A stretch of 64,000 nt of DNA, taken from positions 5,761,799 through 5,825,798 of the forward strand of contig JAXIVH010000012.1 in NCBI GenBank assembly GCA_036785325.1. The letters run 5' to 3'. Origin of the DNA: Urophycis tenuis (taxonomy: Eukaryota > Chordata > Actinopteri > Gadiformes > Phycidae). Each line of letters starts with the position of its first letter. The first letter of the stretch is position 1. A program made the position numbers and the translations under genes. Under the pieces are notes generated by a model. That model was not told the origin of the DNA, ran no database searches, and saw only the letters and a list, made by a program, of their open reading frames with translations. Below are positions 43,734 through 60,640 of this stretch, one piece after another.

Positions 43734-45713
43734 TTATTATTATTTCAGGGATCTTTGACGTTGATTTTAACCCCCTGAACATATACGAAAACTCAATTTT
43801 TTTTGGCAAAGTTATCAGGCCTGGTGAAAAATTATATATTCTTTGCGACACGTTAATGTCTCACCTATAGGTGGCGCTATTTAAAAAAAAACACCGTAAT
43901 GCTAATAACTCCTGCATACTTTGTCGCACACTCAAAATGTTTATATCCACACATGCGGGCAATCATGCTGCACCTCCTGATGTAGGCCACGCCCATTTCC
44001 GCCATGACTTTTTTTTGGCTACAACGCAAAAACCAAAAAATTGTGTCCTAGACATCTATTGCATGTGGCTTTCACCGATTTGCACGAAACTCCACAAGTA
44101 GCATCTACATTCTGTATCATGAAAAAAACTTATCGGAAGTTTATTGAAATTCCCGGAGATAAGCGTGTTATAGTGCTTTATATATTTTTTAAAATGTCTA
44201 AATTTTACGTAAAAAAAGTAAGTGGACCATTTCTCCACATTGCTATGTCCGTTCGACACCAAACTTGGAGCCCTACTTCTGTGTACCTCCTTGATGCATC
44301 CCACAAAATTTGAGGTCATTGCCACCAGGTGGCGCTCTTTAAAATAAAGAAGTTTATATCTCAACATTGGCAAAGGAGATTTAAATGAAACTTGGTGTGC
44401 TGCTAGCCCAGGACGCCCTGAGGCTTCTGTCAAAAGGGGGAAAAAATACAGCTATTGGATGGCGCTCTAAAAGCAGCGTAAATCACTGTGCAAACACCAT
44501 AATAGTTATGAATATGAAATTCACAGGACACATGTATACCTCTGCCAAAACCTCACATACCAAAAATCGTGCTTGTCGTGGTAATAGCGCCCCCTACAGG
44601 CTTTAAAAACGACAGCCCCGACACCACGTTTCACTTACATGTATGAAACTCGGTAGGCCCATTGAACCGGCCCAGACCTACAAAAAAGCCTCTTGGACCC
44701 ATACCCGATAACCCACCGGAAGTCAGATATTTGCCCTCAAAGTTGCGATTTTTTGCGATTTTTGCATCCTATTTGAACGAACTCCTCCCAGGGGATTGGC
44801 CCGTTGGGCTCCAAATTTTTTGGGTAGATTCAGGAGATGGGTCTTACCAAAAGTTGTGCTATTTGCGACTCTACCTCAAAGGGCGTGGCCACGGCGTTCC
44901 GTCAAAATCGGCCATAATCCATTTTTTGGCTTTTTCCAAGACACCGACTTTAACCGATATGTTTGAAACTCGGTATGGATGTTAACCTGGCCTAGCCCTA
45001 CAAAAAAGCCTCTTGGACCCATGCCATAAAACCCACCGAAAGTCAGATATTTTCGTTTCAATTTTTGCCATTTTCGATTTTCGCGTCCTATTTGAACGAA
45101 CTCCTCCCAGGGGATTTGTCGCTTGGGCTCCAAATTTTTGGGGTAGATTCAGAACATGATTCTCACCAAAAGTTGTGCTATTTGCGACCCTACCTCAAAG
45201 AGCGTGGTCATGGCTTTCCTTCAAAGTCGGCCATATTCAATTATGTCGTTTTTATACCCATGTTTGTGAACGAACTCCTCCCATGGAATTTTTCCGTTCT
45301 GCTTCAAAATTGGCCAGTGCATTTAAAACGTGGTTCTTAACTAAAGTTGTGCTATTTGCGACCCTACCTCAAAGGGCGTGGTCATGGCTTCCCGTCAAAC
45401 TCGGCCATATTCAATTATTTCGTCTTTTATACCCATGTTTGTGAACAAATTCCTCCCAAGGGATTTTTCCGTTCTGCTTCAAAATTGGTCAGTGCATTTG
45501 CAACGTGGTTCTTAACTAAAGTTGTGCTATTTACGGCTCTACCTCGAAGGGCGTGGCCAGGGTGTGCCGTCAAAGTCGTCCATACCGCACAGTGCGTGGA
45601 CAGCCACAAACGAGAACCTGTCACGCCATCCACGTGCCGACGACCTGTCACGACTTCATCCATGTGAACGACGAACTGTCACGACGCCATCCACGTGCCG
45701 ACGAGTCAATTTT
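43734..45713. repeat. Unit 21: hybrid B/A unit
   Basis: The left half is type B-like (ATGCTAATAACTCCTGC; strong CTCF-like site GCCACCAGGTGGCGCTC at 44321-44337). From about 44470 the sequence follows type A. It ends at GAGTCAATTTTT, joined directly to a hairpin with no palindrome or ATCT. Confidence 0.88.
44321..44337 (+). promoter_or_regulatory. CTCF-like motif, strongest match in the window
   Basis: GCCACCAGGTGGCGCTC agrees with the vertebrate CTCF core at nearly every position. It lies in the hybrid unit. Binding is inferred from the motif alone. Confidence 0.5.
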
Positions 45714-45715
45714 TA

Positions 45716-45802
45716 GGGACCGAGCCTGTGAAACAGGACGAGGTCCCTTTTGAAATTGATTCGTTTATTAGGGACCGAGCCTGTGAAACAGGACGAGGTC
45801 CC
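45716..45802. repeat. Two junction hairpins (45716, 45771)
   Basis: Standard copies 55 bp apart. The first follows GAGTCAATTTTTA, so it lies exactly where GGCGAGGTCCC of the palindrome block normally starts. Confidence 0.92.
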
Positions 45803-45817
45803 TTTTGAAATTGATTC

Positions 45818-47882
45818 GTTTATTATTATTCTTCTTTTTCTTCTTTCAGGGATCTTTGACGTTGATTTGCACTATCTGAACATATATGAAAACTCAATTT
45901 TTTTTGGCAGACTTTTAGGGCCTGGTGAAAAATTATACATTTTAGGTGTCACGTTCATGTCGCGCACTAGCAAAGCCTCTAGGTGGCGCTGTTTATGCGA
46001 ACCCTCTGTAACGCCTATAACTTCCGCAAAAATTGGCGCACATTCAAAAACGTTATATCTACGGATTCGGGCAAATCTGCTGCACCTCGCTGTGTCAACG
46101 TGTTGTATTTCCGCCTGCCTTCGTTCTCGCGCAAAATCGCAAAAACTAAAAAACAGCTTTTACAGTCTCAATCCATCAGGCTTTCTCCGATATGCACGAA
46201 ACTTGACATGTAGCATGTCCCGACTGAAATATGCAAAAACACCATATAAAGTATGTTGAAATTCTCTAAAGTCAGCGCGTTACAAAACTTTTAAGATTTG
46301 TCAATTTTCTGTAAAAACAGGAAATGGACCATATCTCCACAATGCTATATTCTTTCGACACCAAATTTTGGTCCCTACCTCGGAATATGTCCTCCATGCT
46401 AGCTACCAAATTTCGAGTCATTGCCACTAGAGGGCGCTCTTTAAAATCAAGAAGTTTATACCTCCATATTGGCAAGTGCTATTAACACAAAACTTGGTAG
46501 CCACATACCTCAGGGCTCCCTGAGGCAGGGGTTAAAAGGACACAAAAATTCTGCCACGGGATGGCGCTCTAAAATCAGCATAACTCACTGTGCAAACACC
46601 ATAATAGTTATGAATATGAAATTCACAGGACACGTGTATACCTCTGCCAAAACCTCACATACCAAAAATCGTGCTTGTCGTGGTAATAGCGCCCCCTATA
46701 GGCTTTAAAAACGACAGCCCCGACACCACGTGTCAACTACATGTATGAAAATCGGTAGGCCCATTAACCAAGCCCAGACCTACAAAAAAGCCTCTTGGAC
46801 CCATACCCGTTAACCCACCGGAAGTCAGATATTTGCCTTCAAAGTTGCGAATTTTTGCGATTTTCGCATCCTATTTGAACGAACTCCTCCCAGGGGATTG
46901 GCCCGTTGGCCTCCAAATTTTTTGGGTAGATTCAGAATATAGCTCTTACCAAAAGTTGTGCTATTTGGGACTCTACCTCAAAGGGCGTGGCCACGGCGTT
47001 CCGTCAAATTCGGCCATAATCCATTTTTTGCCTTTTTCCAGAACACCGACTTTAACCGATTTGTTTGAAACTCGGTATGGATGTTACCCTGCCCTAGCCC
47101 TACAAAAAAGCCTCTTGGACCCATGCCATAAAGCCCACCGAAAGTCAGATATTTTCGTTTCAATTTTTGCCATTTTCGATTTTCGCGTCCTATTTGAACG
47201 AACTCCTCCCAGGGGATTTGTCGGTTGGGCTCCAAATTTTTGGGGTAGATTCAGAACATGATTCTCACCAAAAGTTGTGCTATTTGCGACCCTACCTCAA
47301 AGGGCGTGGTCATGGCTTTCCTTCAAAGTCGGCCATATTCAATTATGTCGTTTTTATACCCATGTTTGTGAACGAACTCCTCCCATGGGATTTTTCCGTT
47401 CTGCTTCAAAATTGGCCAGTGCATTTGAAACGTGGTTCTTAACTAAAGTTGTGCTATTTGCGACCCTACCTCAAAGGGCGTGGTCATGGCTTCCCGTCAA
47501 AGTCGGCCATATTCAATTATTTCGTCTTTTATACCCATGTTTGGGAACAAATTCCTCCCAAGCGATTTTTCCGTTCTGCTTCAAAATTAGTCAGTGCATT
47601 TGAAACGTGGTTCTTAACTAAAGTTGTGCTATTTATGGCTCTACCTCAAAGGGCGTGGCCAGGGTGTGCAGTCAAAGTCGGCCATACCGCACAGTGCGTG
47701 GACAGCCACAAACGAGAACCTGTCACGCCATCCTTGAGCAAACGACGACCTGTCACGACTTCATGCATGTGAACGACGAACTGTCACGACGCCATCCACG
47801 TGCCGACGAGTCAATTTTTACGGCGAGGTCCCCCCAAATGTCCCGCGGGACATTAACCCAATTTAGATATATCCATCCATCC

Positions 47883-47920
<38 letters not shown>

Positions 47921-47922
47921 TT
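45818..47922. repeat. Unit 22: complete type A unit
   Basis: Left edge TTATTATTCTTCTTTTTC. CTCF-like site at 46423-46439. Two ~310-bp segments, sub-repeats, the palindrome near 47838 and (ATCT)9 at 47883-47918. Confidence 0.9.
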
Positions 47923-47935
47923 ATTATTATTATTA

Positions 47936-48022
47936 GGGACCGAGCCTGTGAAACAGGACGAGGTCCCTTTTGAAATTGATTCGTTTATTAGGGACCGAGC
48001 CTGTGAAACAGGACGAGGTCCC
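47936..48022. repeat. Two junction hairpins (47936, 47991)
   Basis: Standard copies 55 bp apart, followed by TTTTGAAATTGATTCG and a TTA run of about 13 triplets. Confidence 0.92.
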
Positions 48023-48041
48023 TTTTGAAATTGATTCGTTT

Positions 48042-48043
<2 letters not shown>

Positions 48044-48084
<41 letters not shown>

Positions 48085-50136
48085 TCGGGGAACTTTGACG
48101 TTGATTTGCACTATCTGAACATATACGAAAACTCAATTTTTTTTGGCAAAGTTGTCAGGCCTGGTGAAAAATTTGATATTCTATGCGTTACGTCCCTGTC
48201 GCACACTAGAAAGGCCTCTAGGTGGTGCTGTTTTTGACCAAAATTCGTGAACGCTAATAACTCCAACAACTCCTGCAAGGATTGTCGCACATTCAAAAAC
48301 TTTATATCCACACATGCGGGCAAACATGCTGCACCTCGGGATCTAGGTCACGCCCACTTCCGCCTGACTTTTTTTTTTGCTACAACGCAAAAACGCAAAA
48401 AAAGTGCGTCTGCAGCTTCCAATCATGGGGCTTTCTCCGATTCGCACGAAACTCAACATGTAGCATCCAACGACTGAACCATGACAAAATGTCATATGAA
48501 GTATGTTGAAATTCTCTATAGTTAGCGCGATATAATTTTTTTTCTCTTTGTCAATTTTCTGTAAAAACAGGAAGTGGACCATATCTCCACAATGCTATAT
48601 TCTTTCGACACCAAATTTTGGTCCCTACCTCGGAATATGTCCTCTATGCTAGCTACCAAATTTCTGGTCATTGCCACTAGAGGGCGCTCTTTAAAATCAA
48701 GAAGTTTATTCCTCCATATTGGCAAGTGCTATTAACACAAAACTTGGTAGGCACATACCTCAGGGCTCCCTGAGGCAGGGGTTAAAAGGACACAAAAATT
48801 CTGCCACGGGATGGCGCTCTAAAAGCAGCATAAATCACTGTGCAAACACCGTAATAGCTATGAATATGAAATTCACTGGACACGTGTAAACCTCTGCCAA
48901 AAGCTCACATACCAAAAATTGCGACTGCCGTGGTAATAGCGCCCCCTACAGGCTTTAAAAACGACAGCCCCGACACCACGTTTCACTTACATGTATAAAA
49001 CTCGGTAGGCCCGTTAAGCAGGCCCAGACCTACAAAAAAGCCTCTTGGACCCATACCCGTTAACGCACCGGAAGTCAGATATTTGCCTTCAAAGTTGCGA
49101 ATTTTTGCGATTTTCGCATCCTATTTGAACGAACTCCTCCCAGGGGATTGGCCAGTTGTGCTCCAAATTTTTTAAGTAGATTCAGAATATAGTTCTTACC
49201 AAAAGTTGTGCTATTTGGGACTCTACCTCAAAGGGCGTGGCCACGGCGTTCCGTCAAAATCGGCCATAATCCATTTTTTGGCTTTTTCCAAGACACTGAC
49301 TTTAACCGATATGTTTGAAACTCGGTATGGATGTTAACCTGGCCTAGCCCTACAAAAAAGCCTCTTGGACCCATGCCATAAAACCCACCGAAAGACAGAT
49401 ATTTTCGTTTCAATTTTTGCCATTTTCGATTTTCGCGTCCTATTTGAACGAACTCCTCCCAGGGGATTTGTCGCTTGGGCTCCAAATTTTTGGGGTAGAT
49501 TTAGAACATTATTCTCACCAAAAGTTGTGCTATTTGCGACCCTACCTCAAAGGGCGTGGTCATGGCTTTCCTTCAAAGTCGGCCATATTCAATTATGTCG
49601 TTTTTATACCCATGTTTGTGAACGAACTCCTCCCATGGGATTTTTCCGTTCTGGTTCAAAATTGGTCAGTGCATTTAAAACGTGGTTCTTAACTAAAGTT
49701 GTGCTATTTGCGACCCTACCTCAAAGGGCGTGGTCATGGCTTCCCGTCAAAGTCGGCCATATTCAATTATTTCGTCTTTTATACCCATGTTTGTGAACAA
49801 ATTCCTCCCAAGCGATTTTTCCGTTCTGCTTCAAAATTGGTCAGTGCATTTGAAACGTGGTTCTTAACTAAACTTGTGCTATTTACGGCTCTACCTCGAA
49901 GGGCGTGGCCAGGGTGTGCAGTCAAAGTCGGCCATACCGCACAGTGCGTGGACAGCCACAAACGAGAACCTGTCACGCCATCCTTGAGCAAACGACGACC
50001 TGTCACGACTTCATCCATGTGAACGACGAACTGTCACGACGCCATCCACGTGCCGACGAGTCAATTTTTACGGCGAGGTCCCCCCAAATGTCCCGCGGGA
50101 CATTAACCCAATTTAGATATATCAATCAATCCATCC
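48044..50136. repeat. Unit 23: type C left half with a type A right half
   Basis: The left half matches units 12 and 13 (AACTCCAACAACTCC). CTCF-like site 48673-48689. The right half has standard segments and the palindrome near 50089. Confidence 0.9.
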
Positions 50137-52430
<2,294 letters not shown>

Positions 52431-54422
52431 TTATTATTATTATTATTATTTCGGGGAAGTTTGACGTTGATTTGCACTATCTAAACATATATGAAAACTC
52501 AATTTTTTTTGGCAAACTTTTAGGGCCTGGTGAAAAATTATACATTTTAGGTGTCACGTTCATGTCGCGCACTAGCAAAGCCTCTAGGTGGCGCTGTTTA
52601 TGCGAACCCTCTGTAACGCCTATAACTTCCGCAAAAATTGGCGCATATTCAAAAACGTTATATCTACGGATTCGGGCAATGGTGCTGCACCTCGCTGTGT
52701 CAACGTGTTGTATTTCCGCCTGCCTTCGTTCTCGCGCAAAATCGCAAAAACTAAAAAACAGCTTTTACAGCCTCAATCCATCAGGCTTTCTCCGATATGC
52801 ACGAAACTCGACATGTAGCATGTCCCGACTGAAATATAGAAAAACTTCATATAAAGTATGTTTAAATTCTCTATAGTCAGCGCGTTATAAAAATTTTAAG
52901 ATTTGTCAATTTTCTGTAAAAACAGGAAGTGGACCATATCTCCACAATGCTATATTCTTTCGACACGAAATTTTAGTCCCTTCCTCGGAATATGTCCCCC
53001 ATGCTAGCTACCAAATTTCTGGTCATTGCCACTAGAGGGCGCTCTTTAAAATCAAGAAGTTTATTCCTCCATATTGGCAAGTGCTATTAACACAAAACTT
53101 GGTAGGCACATACCTCAGGGCTCCCTGAGGCAGGGGTTAAAAGGACACAAAAATTCTGCCACGGGATGGCGCTCTAAAACCAGCATAAATCACTGTGCAA
53201 ACACCATAATAGTTATGAATATGAAATTCACAGGACACGTGTATACCTCTGCCAAAACCTCACATACCAAAAATCGTGCTTGTCGTGGTAATAGCGCCCC
53301 CTATAGGCTTTAAAAACGACAGCCCCGACACCACGTTTCACCTACATGTATGAAAATCGGTAGGCCCATTAAACAGGCCTAGACCTACAAAAAAGCCTCT
53401 TGGACCCATACCCGATAACCCACCGGAAGTCAGATATTTGCCCTCAAAGTTGCGATTTTTTGCGATTTTTGCATCCTATTTGAACGAACTCCTCCCAGGG
53501 GATTGGCCCGTTGGGCTCCAAATTTTTTGGGTAGATTCAGGAGATGGGTCTTACCAAAAGTTGTGCTATTTGCGACTCTACCTCAAAGGGCGTGGCCACG
53601 GCGTTCCGTCAAAATCGGCCATAATCCATTTTTTGGCTTTTTCCAAGACACTGACTTTAACCGATATGTTTGAAACTCGGTATGGATGTTAACCTGGCCT
53701 AGCCCTACAAAAAAGCCTCTTGGACCCATGCCATAAAACCCACCGAAAGTCAGATATTTTCGTTTCAATTTTTGCCATTTTCGATTTTCGCGTCCTATTT
53801 GAACGAACTCCTCCCAGGGGATTTGTCGCTTGGGCTCCAAATTTTTGGGGTAGATTCAGAACATGATTCTCACCAAAAGTTGTGCTATTTGCGACCCTAC
53901 CTCAAAGGGCGTGGTCATGGCTTTCCTTCAAAGTCGGCCATATTCAATTATGTCGTTTTTATACCCATGTTTGTGAACGAACTCCTCCCATGGGATTTTT
54001 CCGTTCTGCTTCAAAATTGGCCAGTCCATTTGAAACGTGGTTCTTAACTAAAGTTGTGCTATTTGCGACCCTACCTCAAAGGGCGTGGTCATGGCTTCCC
54101 GTCAAAGTCGGCCATATTCAATTATTTCGTCTTTTATACCCATGTTTGTGAACAAATTCCTCCCAAGCGATTTTTCCGTTCTGCTTCAAAATTGGTCAGT
54201 GCATTTGAAACGTGGTTCTTAACTAAAGTTGTGCTATTTATGGCTCTACCTCGAAGGGCGTGGCCAGGGTGTGCAGTCAAAGTCGGCCATACCGCACAGT
54301 GCGTGGACAGCCACAAACGAGAACCTGTCACGCCATCCTTGAGCAAACGACGACCTGTCACGACTTCATCCATGTGAACGACAAACTGTCACGACGCCAT
54401 CCACGTGCCGACGAGTCAATTT
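52431..54422. repeat. Unit 25: type A unit ending at GAGTCAATTTTTA
   Basis: Left edge (TTATTATTATTATTATTTCGGGGAAG) resembles unit 14. CTCF-like site 53028-53044. The right end stops after the last minisatellite copy, with no palindrome, ATCT or hairpin. Confidence 0.9.
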
Positions 54423-56472
54423 TTATTCCTATTATTATTTCAGGGATCTTTGAGGTTGATTTGCACTATCTGAACATATATGAAAACTCAATTTTTTTTG
54501 GCAAAGTTGTCAGGCCTGGTGAAAAATTGTATATTCTAGGCATCACGTTCATGTCGCACACTAGGAAAGCCTCTAGGTGGCGCTGTTTATGAGCAATGTC
54601 TGTAACGCCTATAACTTCGGCAAAACTTGGCGTACATTCAAAAACGTTACATCTACAGATTCGGGCAAACGTGCTGCACCTCGCTGTGTCAACGTGTTGG
54701 GAGTCCGTCTGCCTTCGTTTTCGCGCAAAATCGCAAAAACTAAAAAACAGCGTTTACAGCCTCAATCCATCCGGCTTTCTCCGATATGCACGAAAATTGA
54801 CATGTAGCATGTGCCGACTGAAATATGCAAAAACACCATATAAAGTATGTTGAAATTATCTATAGTCAGCGCGTTACAAAACTTTAAAGATTTGTCAATT
54901 TTCTGTAAAAACAGAAAGTGGACCATATCTCCACAATGCTATATTCTTTCGACACCAAATTTTGGTCCCTACCTCGGAATATGTCCTCCATGCTAGCTAC
55001 TAAATTTCTGGTCATTGCCACTAGAGGGCGCTCTTTAAAATCAAGAAGTTTATATCTCCATATTGGCAAGTGCTATTAACACAAAACTTGGTAGGCACAT
55101 ACCTCAGGGCTCCCTGAGGCAGGGGTTAAAAGGACACAAAAATTCTGCCACGGGATGGCGCTCTAAAATCAGCATAAATCACTGTGCAAACACCATAATA
55201 GTTATGAATATGAAATTCACAGGACACGTGTACACCTCTGCCAAAACCTCACATACCAAAAATCGTGCTTGTCGTGGTAATAGCGCCCCCTACAGGCTTT
55301 AAAAACGACAGCCCCGACACCACGTTTCACTTACATGTATGAAACTCGGTAGGCCCATTAACCAGGCCCAGACCTACAAAAAAGCCTCTTGGACCCATAC
55401 CCGTTAACCCACCGGAAGTCAGATATTTGCCTTCAAAGTTGCGAATTTTTGCGATTTTCGCACCCTATTTGAATAAACTCCTCCCAGGGGATTAGCCCGT
55501 TGGGCTCCAAATTTTTTGGGTAGATTCAGAATATGGTTCTTACCAAAAGTTGTGCTATTTGGGACTCTACCTCAAAGGGCGTGGCCACGGCGTTCCGTCA
55601 AAATCGGCCATAATCCATTTTTTGCCTTTTTCCAAGACACCGACTTTAACCGATTTGTTTGAAACTCGGTATGGATGTTAACCTGGCCTAGCCCTACAAA
55701 AAAGCCTCTTGGACCCATGCCATAAAACCCACCGAAAGTCAGATATTTTCGTTTCAATTTTTGCCATTTTCGATTTTCGCGTCCTATTTGAACGAACTCC
55801 TCCCAGGGGATTTGTCGCTTGGGCTCCAAATTTTTGGGGTAGATTCAGAACATGATTCTCACCAAAAGTTGTGCTATTTGCGACCCTACCTCAAAGGGCG
55901 TGGTCATGGCTTTCCTTCAAAGTCGGCCATATTCAATTATGTCGTTTTTATACCCATGTTTGTGAACGAACTCCTCCCATGGGATTTTTCCGTTCTGCTT
56001 CAAAATTGGCCAGTCCATTTGAAACGTGGTTCTTAACTAAAGTTGTGCTATTTGCGACCCTACCTCAAAGGGCCTGGTCATGGCTTCCCGTCAAAGTCGG
56101 CAATATTCAATTATTTCGTCTTTTATACCCATGTTTGTGAACAAATTCCTCCCAAGGGATTTTTCCGTTCTGCTTCAAAATTGGTCAGTGCATTTGAAAC
56201 GTGGTTCTTAACTACAGTTGTGCTATGTACGGCTCTACCTCGAAGGGCGTGGCCAGGGTGTGCCGTCAAAGTCGGCCATACCGCACAGTGCGTGGACAGC
56301 CACAAACGAGAACCTGTCAAGCCATCCTTGAGCAAACGACGACCTGTCACGACTTCATCCATGTGAACGACGAACTGTCACGACGCCATCCACGTGCCGA
56401 CGAGTCAATTTTTACGGCGAGGTCCCCCCAAATGTCCCGCGGGACATTAACCCAATTTAGATATATCAATCA
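54423..56472. repeat. Unit 26: complete type A unit
   Basis: Left edge TTCCTATTATTATTTCAGGG. CTCF-like site 55017-55033. Segments, sub-repeats, the palindrome near 56432 and a 58-copy ATCT array follow. Confidence 0.9.
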
Positions 56473-56706
<234 letters not shown>

Positions 56707-56710
56707 ATTA

Positions 56711-56742
56711 GGGACCGAGCCTGTGAAACAGGACGAGGTCCC
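56711..56742. repeat. Junction hairpin
   Basis: Standard copy with the TATTGTTTTTG downstream arm, as before the other type B units. Confidence 0.92.
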
Positions 56743-56744
56743 TA

Positions 56745-58609
56745 TTGTTTTTGTTATTTGGGGATCTTTGACGTTGATTTTAACCCCCTGAACATATACG
56801 AAAACTCAATTTTTTTTGACAGAGTTATCACACCTGGTGAAAAATTATTTATTCTATGCGACACGTTAATGTCTCACCTATAGGTGGCGCTATTTTTAAA
56901 AAAACACTGTAATGCTAATAACTCCTGCATACTTTGTTGCACACTCAAAATGTTTATATCCACACATGCGGGCAAACATGCTGCACCTCCTGATGTAGGC
57001 CACGCCCATTTCCGCCATGACTTTTTTTTGGCTACAACGCAAAAACTCAAAAAAGTGTGTCCTAGACATCTATTGCATGTGGCTTTCACCGATTTGCACG
57101 AAACTCCACATGTAGCATCTACATTCTGTATCATGAAAATAACTAATTGGAAGTTTATTGAAATTCCCGAAGATAAGCGTGTTATAGTGCTTTATATATT
57201 TTTATAGATGTCTACATTTTACGTAAAAAACGTAAGTGGACAATTTGTCCACATTGCTATGTCCGTTCGACACCAAACTTGGAGCCCTACTTCTCTGTAC
57301 CTCCTTTATGCATCTCACAAAATTTGTGGTCATTTCCACCAGGTGGCGCTCATTAAAATCAAGAAGTTTATATCTCAACATTGGCAATTGATATTTAAAT
57401 GAAACTTGGTATGCGGCTAGCTCATGGCGCCTTGAGGCGTTGTTCAAAACGGAGAAAAAATTCTGCCAGTGGATGGCGCTCTAAAAGCAGCGTAAATTAC
57501 TGTGCAAACACCGTAATAGTTACGAATATGAAATTCACTGGACACATGTAGAGTGCTGCCCAAAGCTCACAGACCAAAAATCGTGCTTGTCGTGGTAGTA
57601 GCGCCCCCTACAGGCTTTAAAAACAACAGCCCCGACACCACGTTTCACCTACATGTATGAAACTCGGTAGGCACGTTATACAGCCCCAGACCTACAAAAA
57701 AGCCTCTTGGACCCATACCCCTTAAAGCACCGGAAGTCAGATATTTGCATTTGACCTTTGCAATTTTCGCGTTGTATTTGAACGAACTCCTCCCAGGGGA
57801 TTTGTTGCTTGGGCTCCAAATTTTTTGGGTAGATTCAGAAGATGGTTCTTACCAAAAGTTGTGCTATTTGGGACTCTACCTCAAAGGGCCTGGCCACGGC
57901 GTTCAATCAAAATCGGCCATAATCAATTTTGTCGTTTTTTCCACGACACCGACTTTAACCGATATGTTTGAAACTTGGTATGGATGTTACCCTGGCCTAG
58001 CCCTACAAAAAAGCCTCTTGGACCGATACCAAAAAACCCACCGGAAGTCAGATATTTTCATTTTAATTTTTGTCATTTTCGATTTTCGCGTCCTATTTGA
58101 ACGAACTCCTCCCAGGGGATTTGTCGCTTGGCCTCCAAATTTTTGGGGTAGATTCAGAAGATGATTCTCACCAAAAGTTGTGCTATTTGCGACTCTACCT
58201 CAAAGGGCGTGGCCATGGCGTGCCGTCAAAGTCGGCCATATTCAATTATTTCGTCTTTTATACCCATGTTTGTGAACAAACTCCTCCCAAGGGATTTATC
58301 CTTTCTGCTTCAAAATTGGTAAGTACAGCTGAAACGTGATTCTTAACTAAAGTTGTGCTATTTACGGCTCTAGCTTGAAGGGCGGGGCCAGGGTGTGCCG
58401 TCAAAGTCGGCCATACCGCACAGTGCGTGGACAGCCACAAACGAGAACCTGTCACGCCATCCTTGTGCAAACGACAACCTATCACCACACCATCCACGTG
58501 AATGATGACCTGTCACGACACCATCAATGTGAACGACGACCTGTCACGACTTCATCCACGTGAACGACGAACTGTCACGACGCCATCCACGTGCCGACGA
58601 GTCAATTTT
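56745..58609. repeat. Unit 27: type B unit, internally shortened
   Basis: Nearly identical to units 2, 7 and 9 up to about 58190. There one ~173-bp sub-repeat is missing (GCGACTCTACCTCAAAGG follows directly). Strong CTCF-like site at 57336-57351. Ends in the minisatellite at GAGTCAATTTTT with no palindrome or ATCT. Confidence 0.88.
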
Positions 58610-58611
58610 TA

Positions 58612-58643
58612 GGGACCGAGCCTGTGAAACAGGACGAGGTCCC
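58612..58643. repeat. Junction hairpin
   Basis: Standard copy following GAGTCAATTTTTA, as at 45716. Confidence 0.92.
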
Positions 58644-58659
58644 TTTTGAAATTGATCCG

Positions 58660-58713
<54 letters not shown>

Positions 58714-60640
58714 TCGGGGAAGTTTGACGTTGATTTGCACTATCTAAACATATATGAAAACTCAATTTTTTTTGGCAAACTTTTAGGGGCTGGTGAAAAA
58801 TTATACATTTTAGGTGTCACGTTCATGTCGCACACTAGCAAAGCCTCTAGGTGGCGCTGTTTATGTGAACCCTCTGTAACGCCTATAACTTCCGCAAAAA
58901 TTGGCGCACATTCAAAAACGTTACATCTACGGATGCGGGCAGTCATGCTGCACCTCGCTGTGTCAACGAGTTGTATTTCCGCCTGCCTTCATTTTCGCGC
59001 AAAATCGCAAAAACTAAAAAACAGTTTTTACAGCCTCAATCCATCAGACTTTCTCCGACATGCACAAAATTTGACATGTAGCATGTCCCGACTGAAATAT
59101 GCAAAAACACCATATAAAGTATGTTGGAATTATCTATAGTTAGCGCGTTACAAAACTTTTAAGATTTGTCAATTTTCTGTAAAAACAGGAAGTGGACCAT
59201 ATCTCCACAATGCTATATTCTTTCGACACCAAATTTTGGTCCCTACCTCGGAATATGTCCTCCATGCTAGCTACCAAATTTCTGGTCACTGCCCCTAGAG
59301 GGCGCTCTTTAAAATCAAGAAGTTTATTCCTCCATATTGGCAAGTGCTATTAACACAAAACTTGGTAGGCACATACCTCAGGGCTCCTTGAGGCAGGGGT
59401 TAAAAGGACACAAAAATTCTGCCACGGGATGGCGCTCTAAAATCTGCATAAATCACTGTGCAAACACCATAATAGTTATGAATATGAAATTCACAGGACA
59501 CGTGTATACCTCTGCCAAAACCTCACATACCAAAAATCGTGCTTGTCGTGGTAATAGCGCCCCCTATAGGCTTTTAAAACGACAGCCCCGACACCACGTT
59601 TCACTTACATGTATGAAACTCGGTATGCCCATTGAACCGGCCCAGACCTACAAAAAAGCCTCTTGGACCCATACCCGATAACCCACCGGAAGTCAGATAT
59701 TTGCCTTCAAAGTTGCGAATTTTTGCGATTTTTGCATCCTATTTGAACAAACTCCTCCCAGGGAATTAGCCCGTTGGGCTCCAAATTTTTTGGGTAGATT
59801 CAGAATATAGTTCTTACCAAAAGTTGTGCTATTTGGGACTCTACCTCAAAGGGCGTGGCCACGGCGTTCCGTCAAAATCGGCCATAATCCATTTTTTTGC
59901 CTTTTTCCAAGACACCGACTTTAACCGATATGTTTGAAACTCGGTAGGGATGTTACCCTGGCCTAGCCCTACAAAAAAGCCTCTTGGACCCATGCCAAAA
60001 AACCCACCGGAAGTCAGATATTTTCATTTTAATTTTTGCGATTTTCAATTTTCGCGTCCTATTTGAACGAACTCCTCCCAGGGGATTTGTCGCTTGGGCT
60101 CCAAATTTTTTGGGTGGATTCAGAACATGATTCTCACCAAAAGTTGTGCTATTTGCGACCCTACCTCAAAGGGCGTGGCCACGGCGTACCGTCAAAGTCG
60201 GCCATAATCAATTTTTTCACTTTTTCCACGACACCAAGTTTCACCGATATGTATGAAACTCGGTGGGCTTGTTGATCAGGCCTAGTCCTACAAAAAAGCC
60301 TCTTGGACCCATGCCAAAAAACCCACCGGAAGTCAGATATTTTCATTTTAATTTTTGCCATTTTCGATTTTCGCGTCCTATTTGAACGAACTCCTCCCAT
60401 GGGATTTGACACGTGGGCTCCAAATTTTTTGGGTAGATTCCTTGTGCAAAAGACAACCTGTCACCACACCATCTACCTGAACGACGACCTGTCACGACAC
60501 CATCAACGTGAACGACGACCTGTCACGACTTCATCCACGTGAACGACGAACTGTCACGACTTCGTCCACGTGAACGACGAACTGTCACGACGCCATCCAC
60601 GTGCCGACGAGTCAATTTTTACGGCGAGGTCCCCCCAAAT
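58660..60640. repeat. Unit 28: type A unit with a long TTA edge
   Basis: Starts with about 17 TTA triplets (58662-58713). CTCF-like site GCCCCTAGAGGGCGCTC at 59291-59307. The right end is the GAAACTCGGTGGGC variant shared with units 0 and 10, then a minisatellite (60450-60605). It stops at CCCCCCAAATG, inside the palindrome block. Confidence 0.9.
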
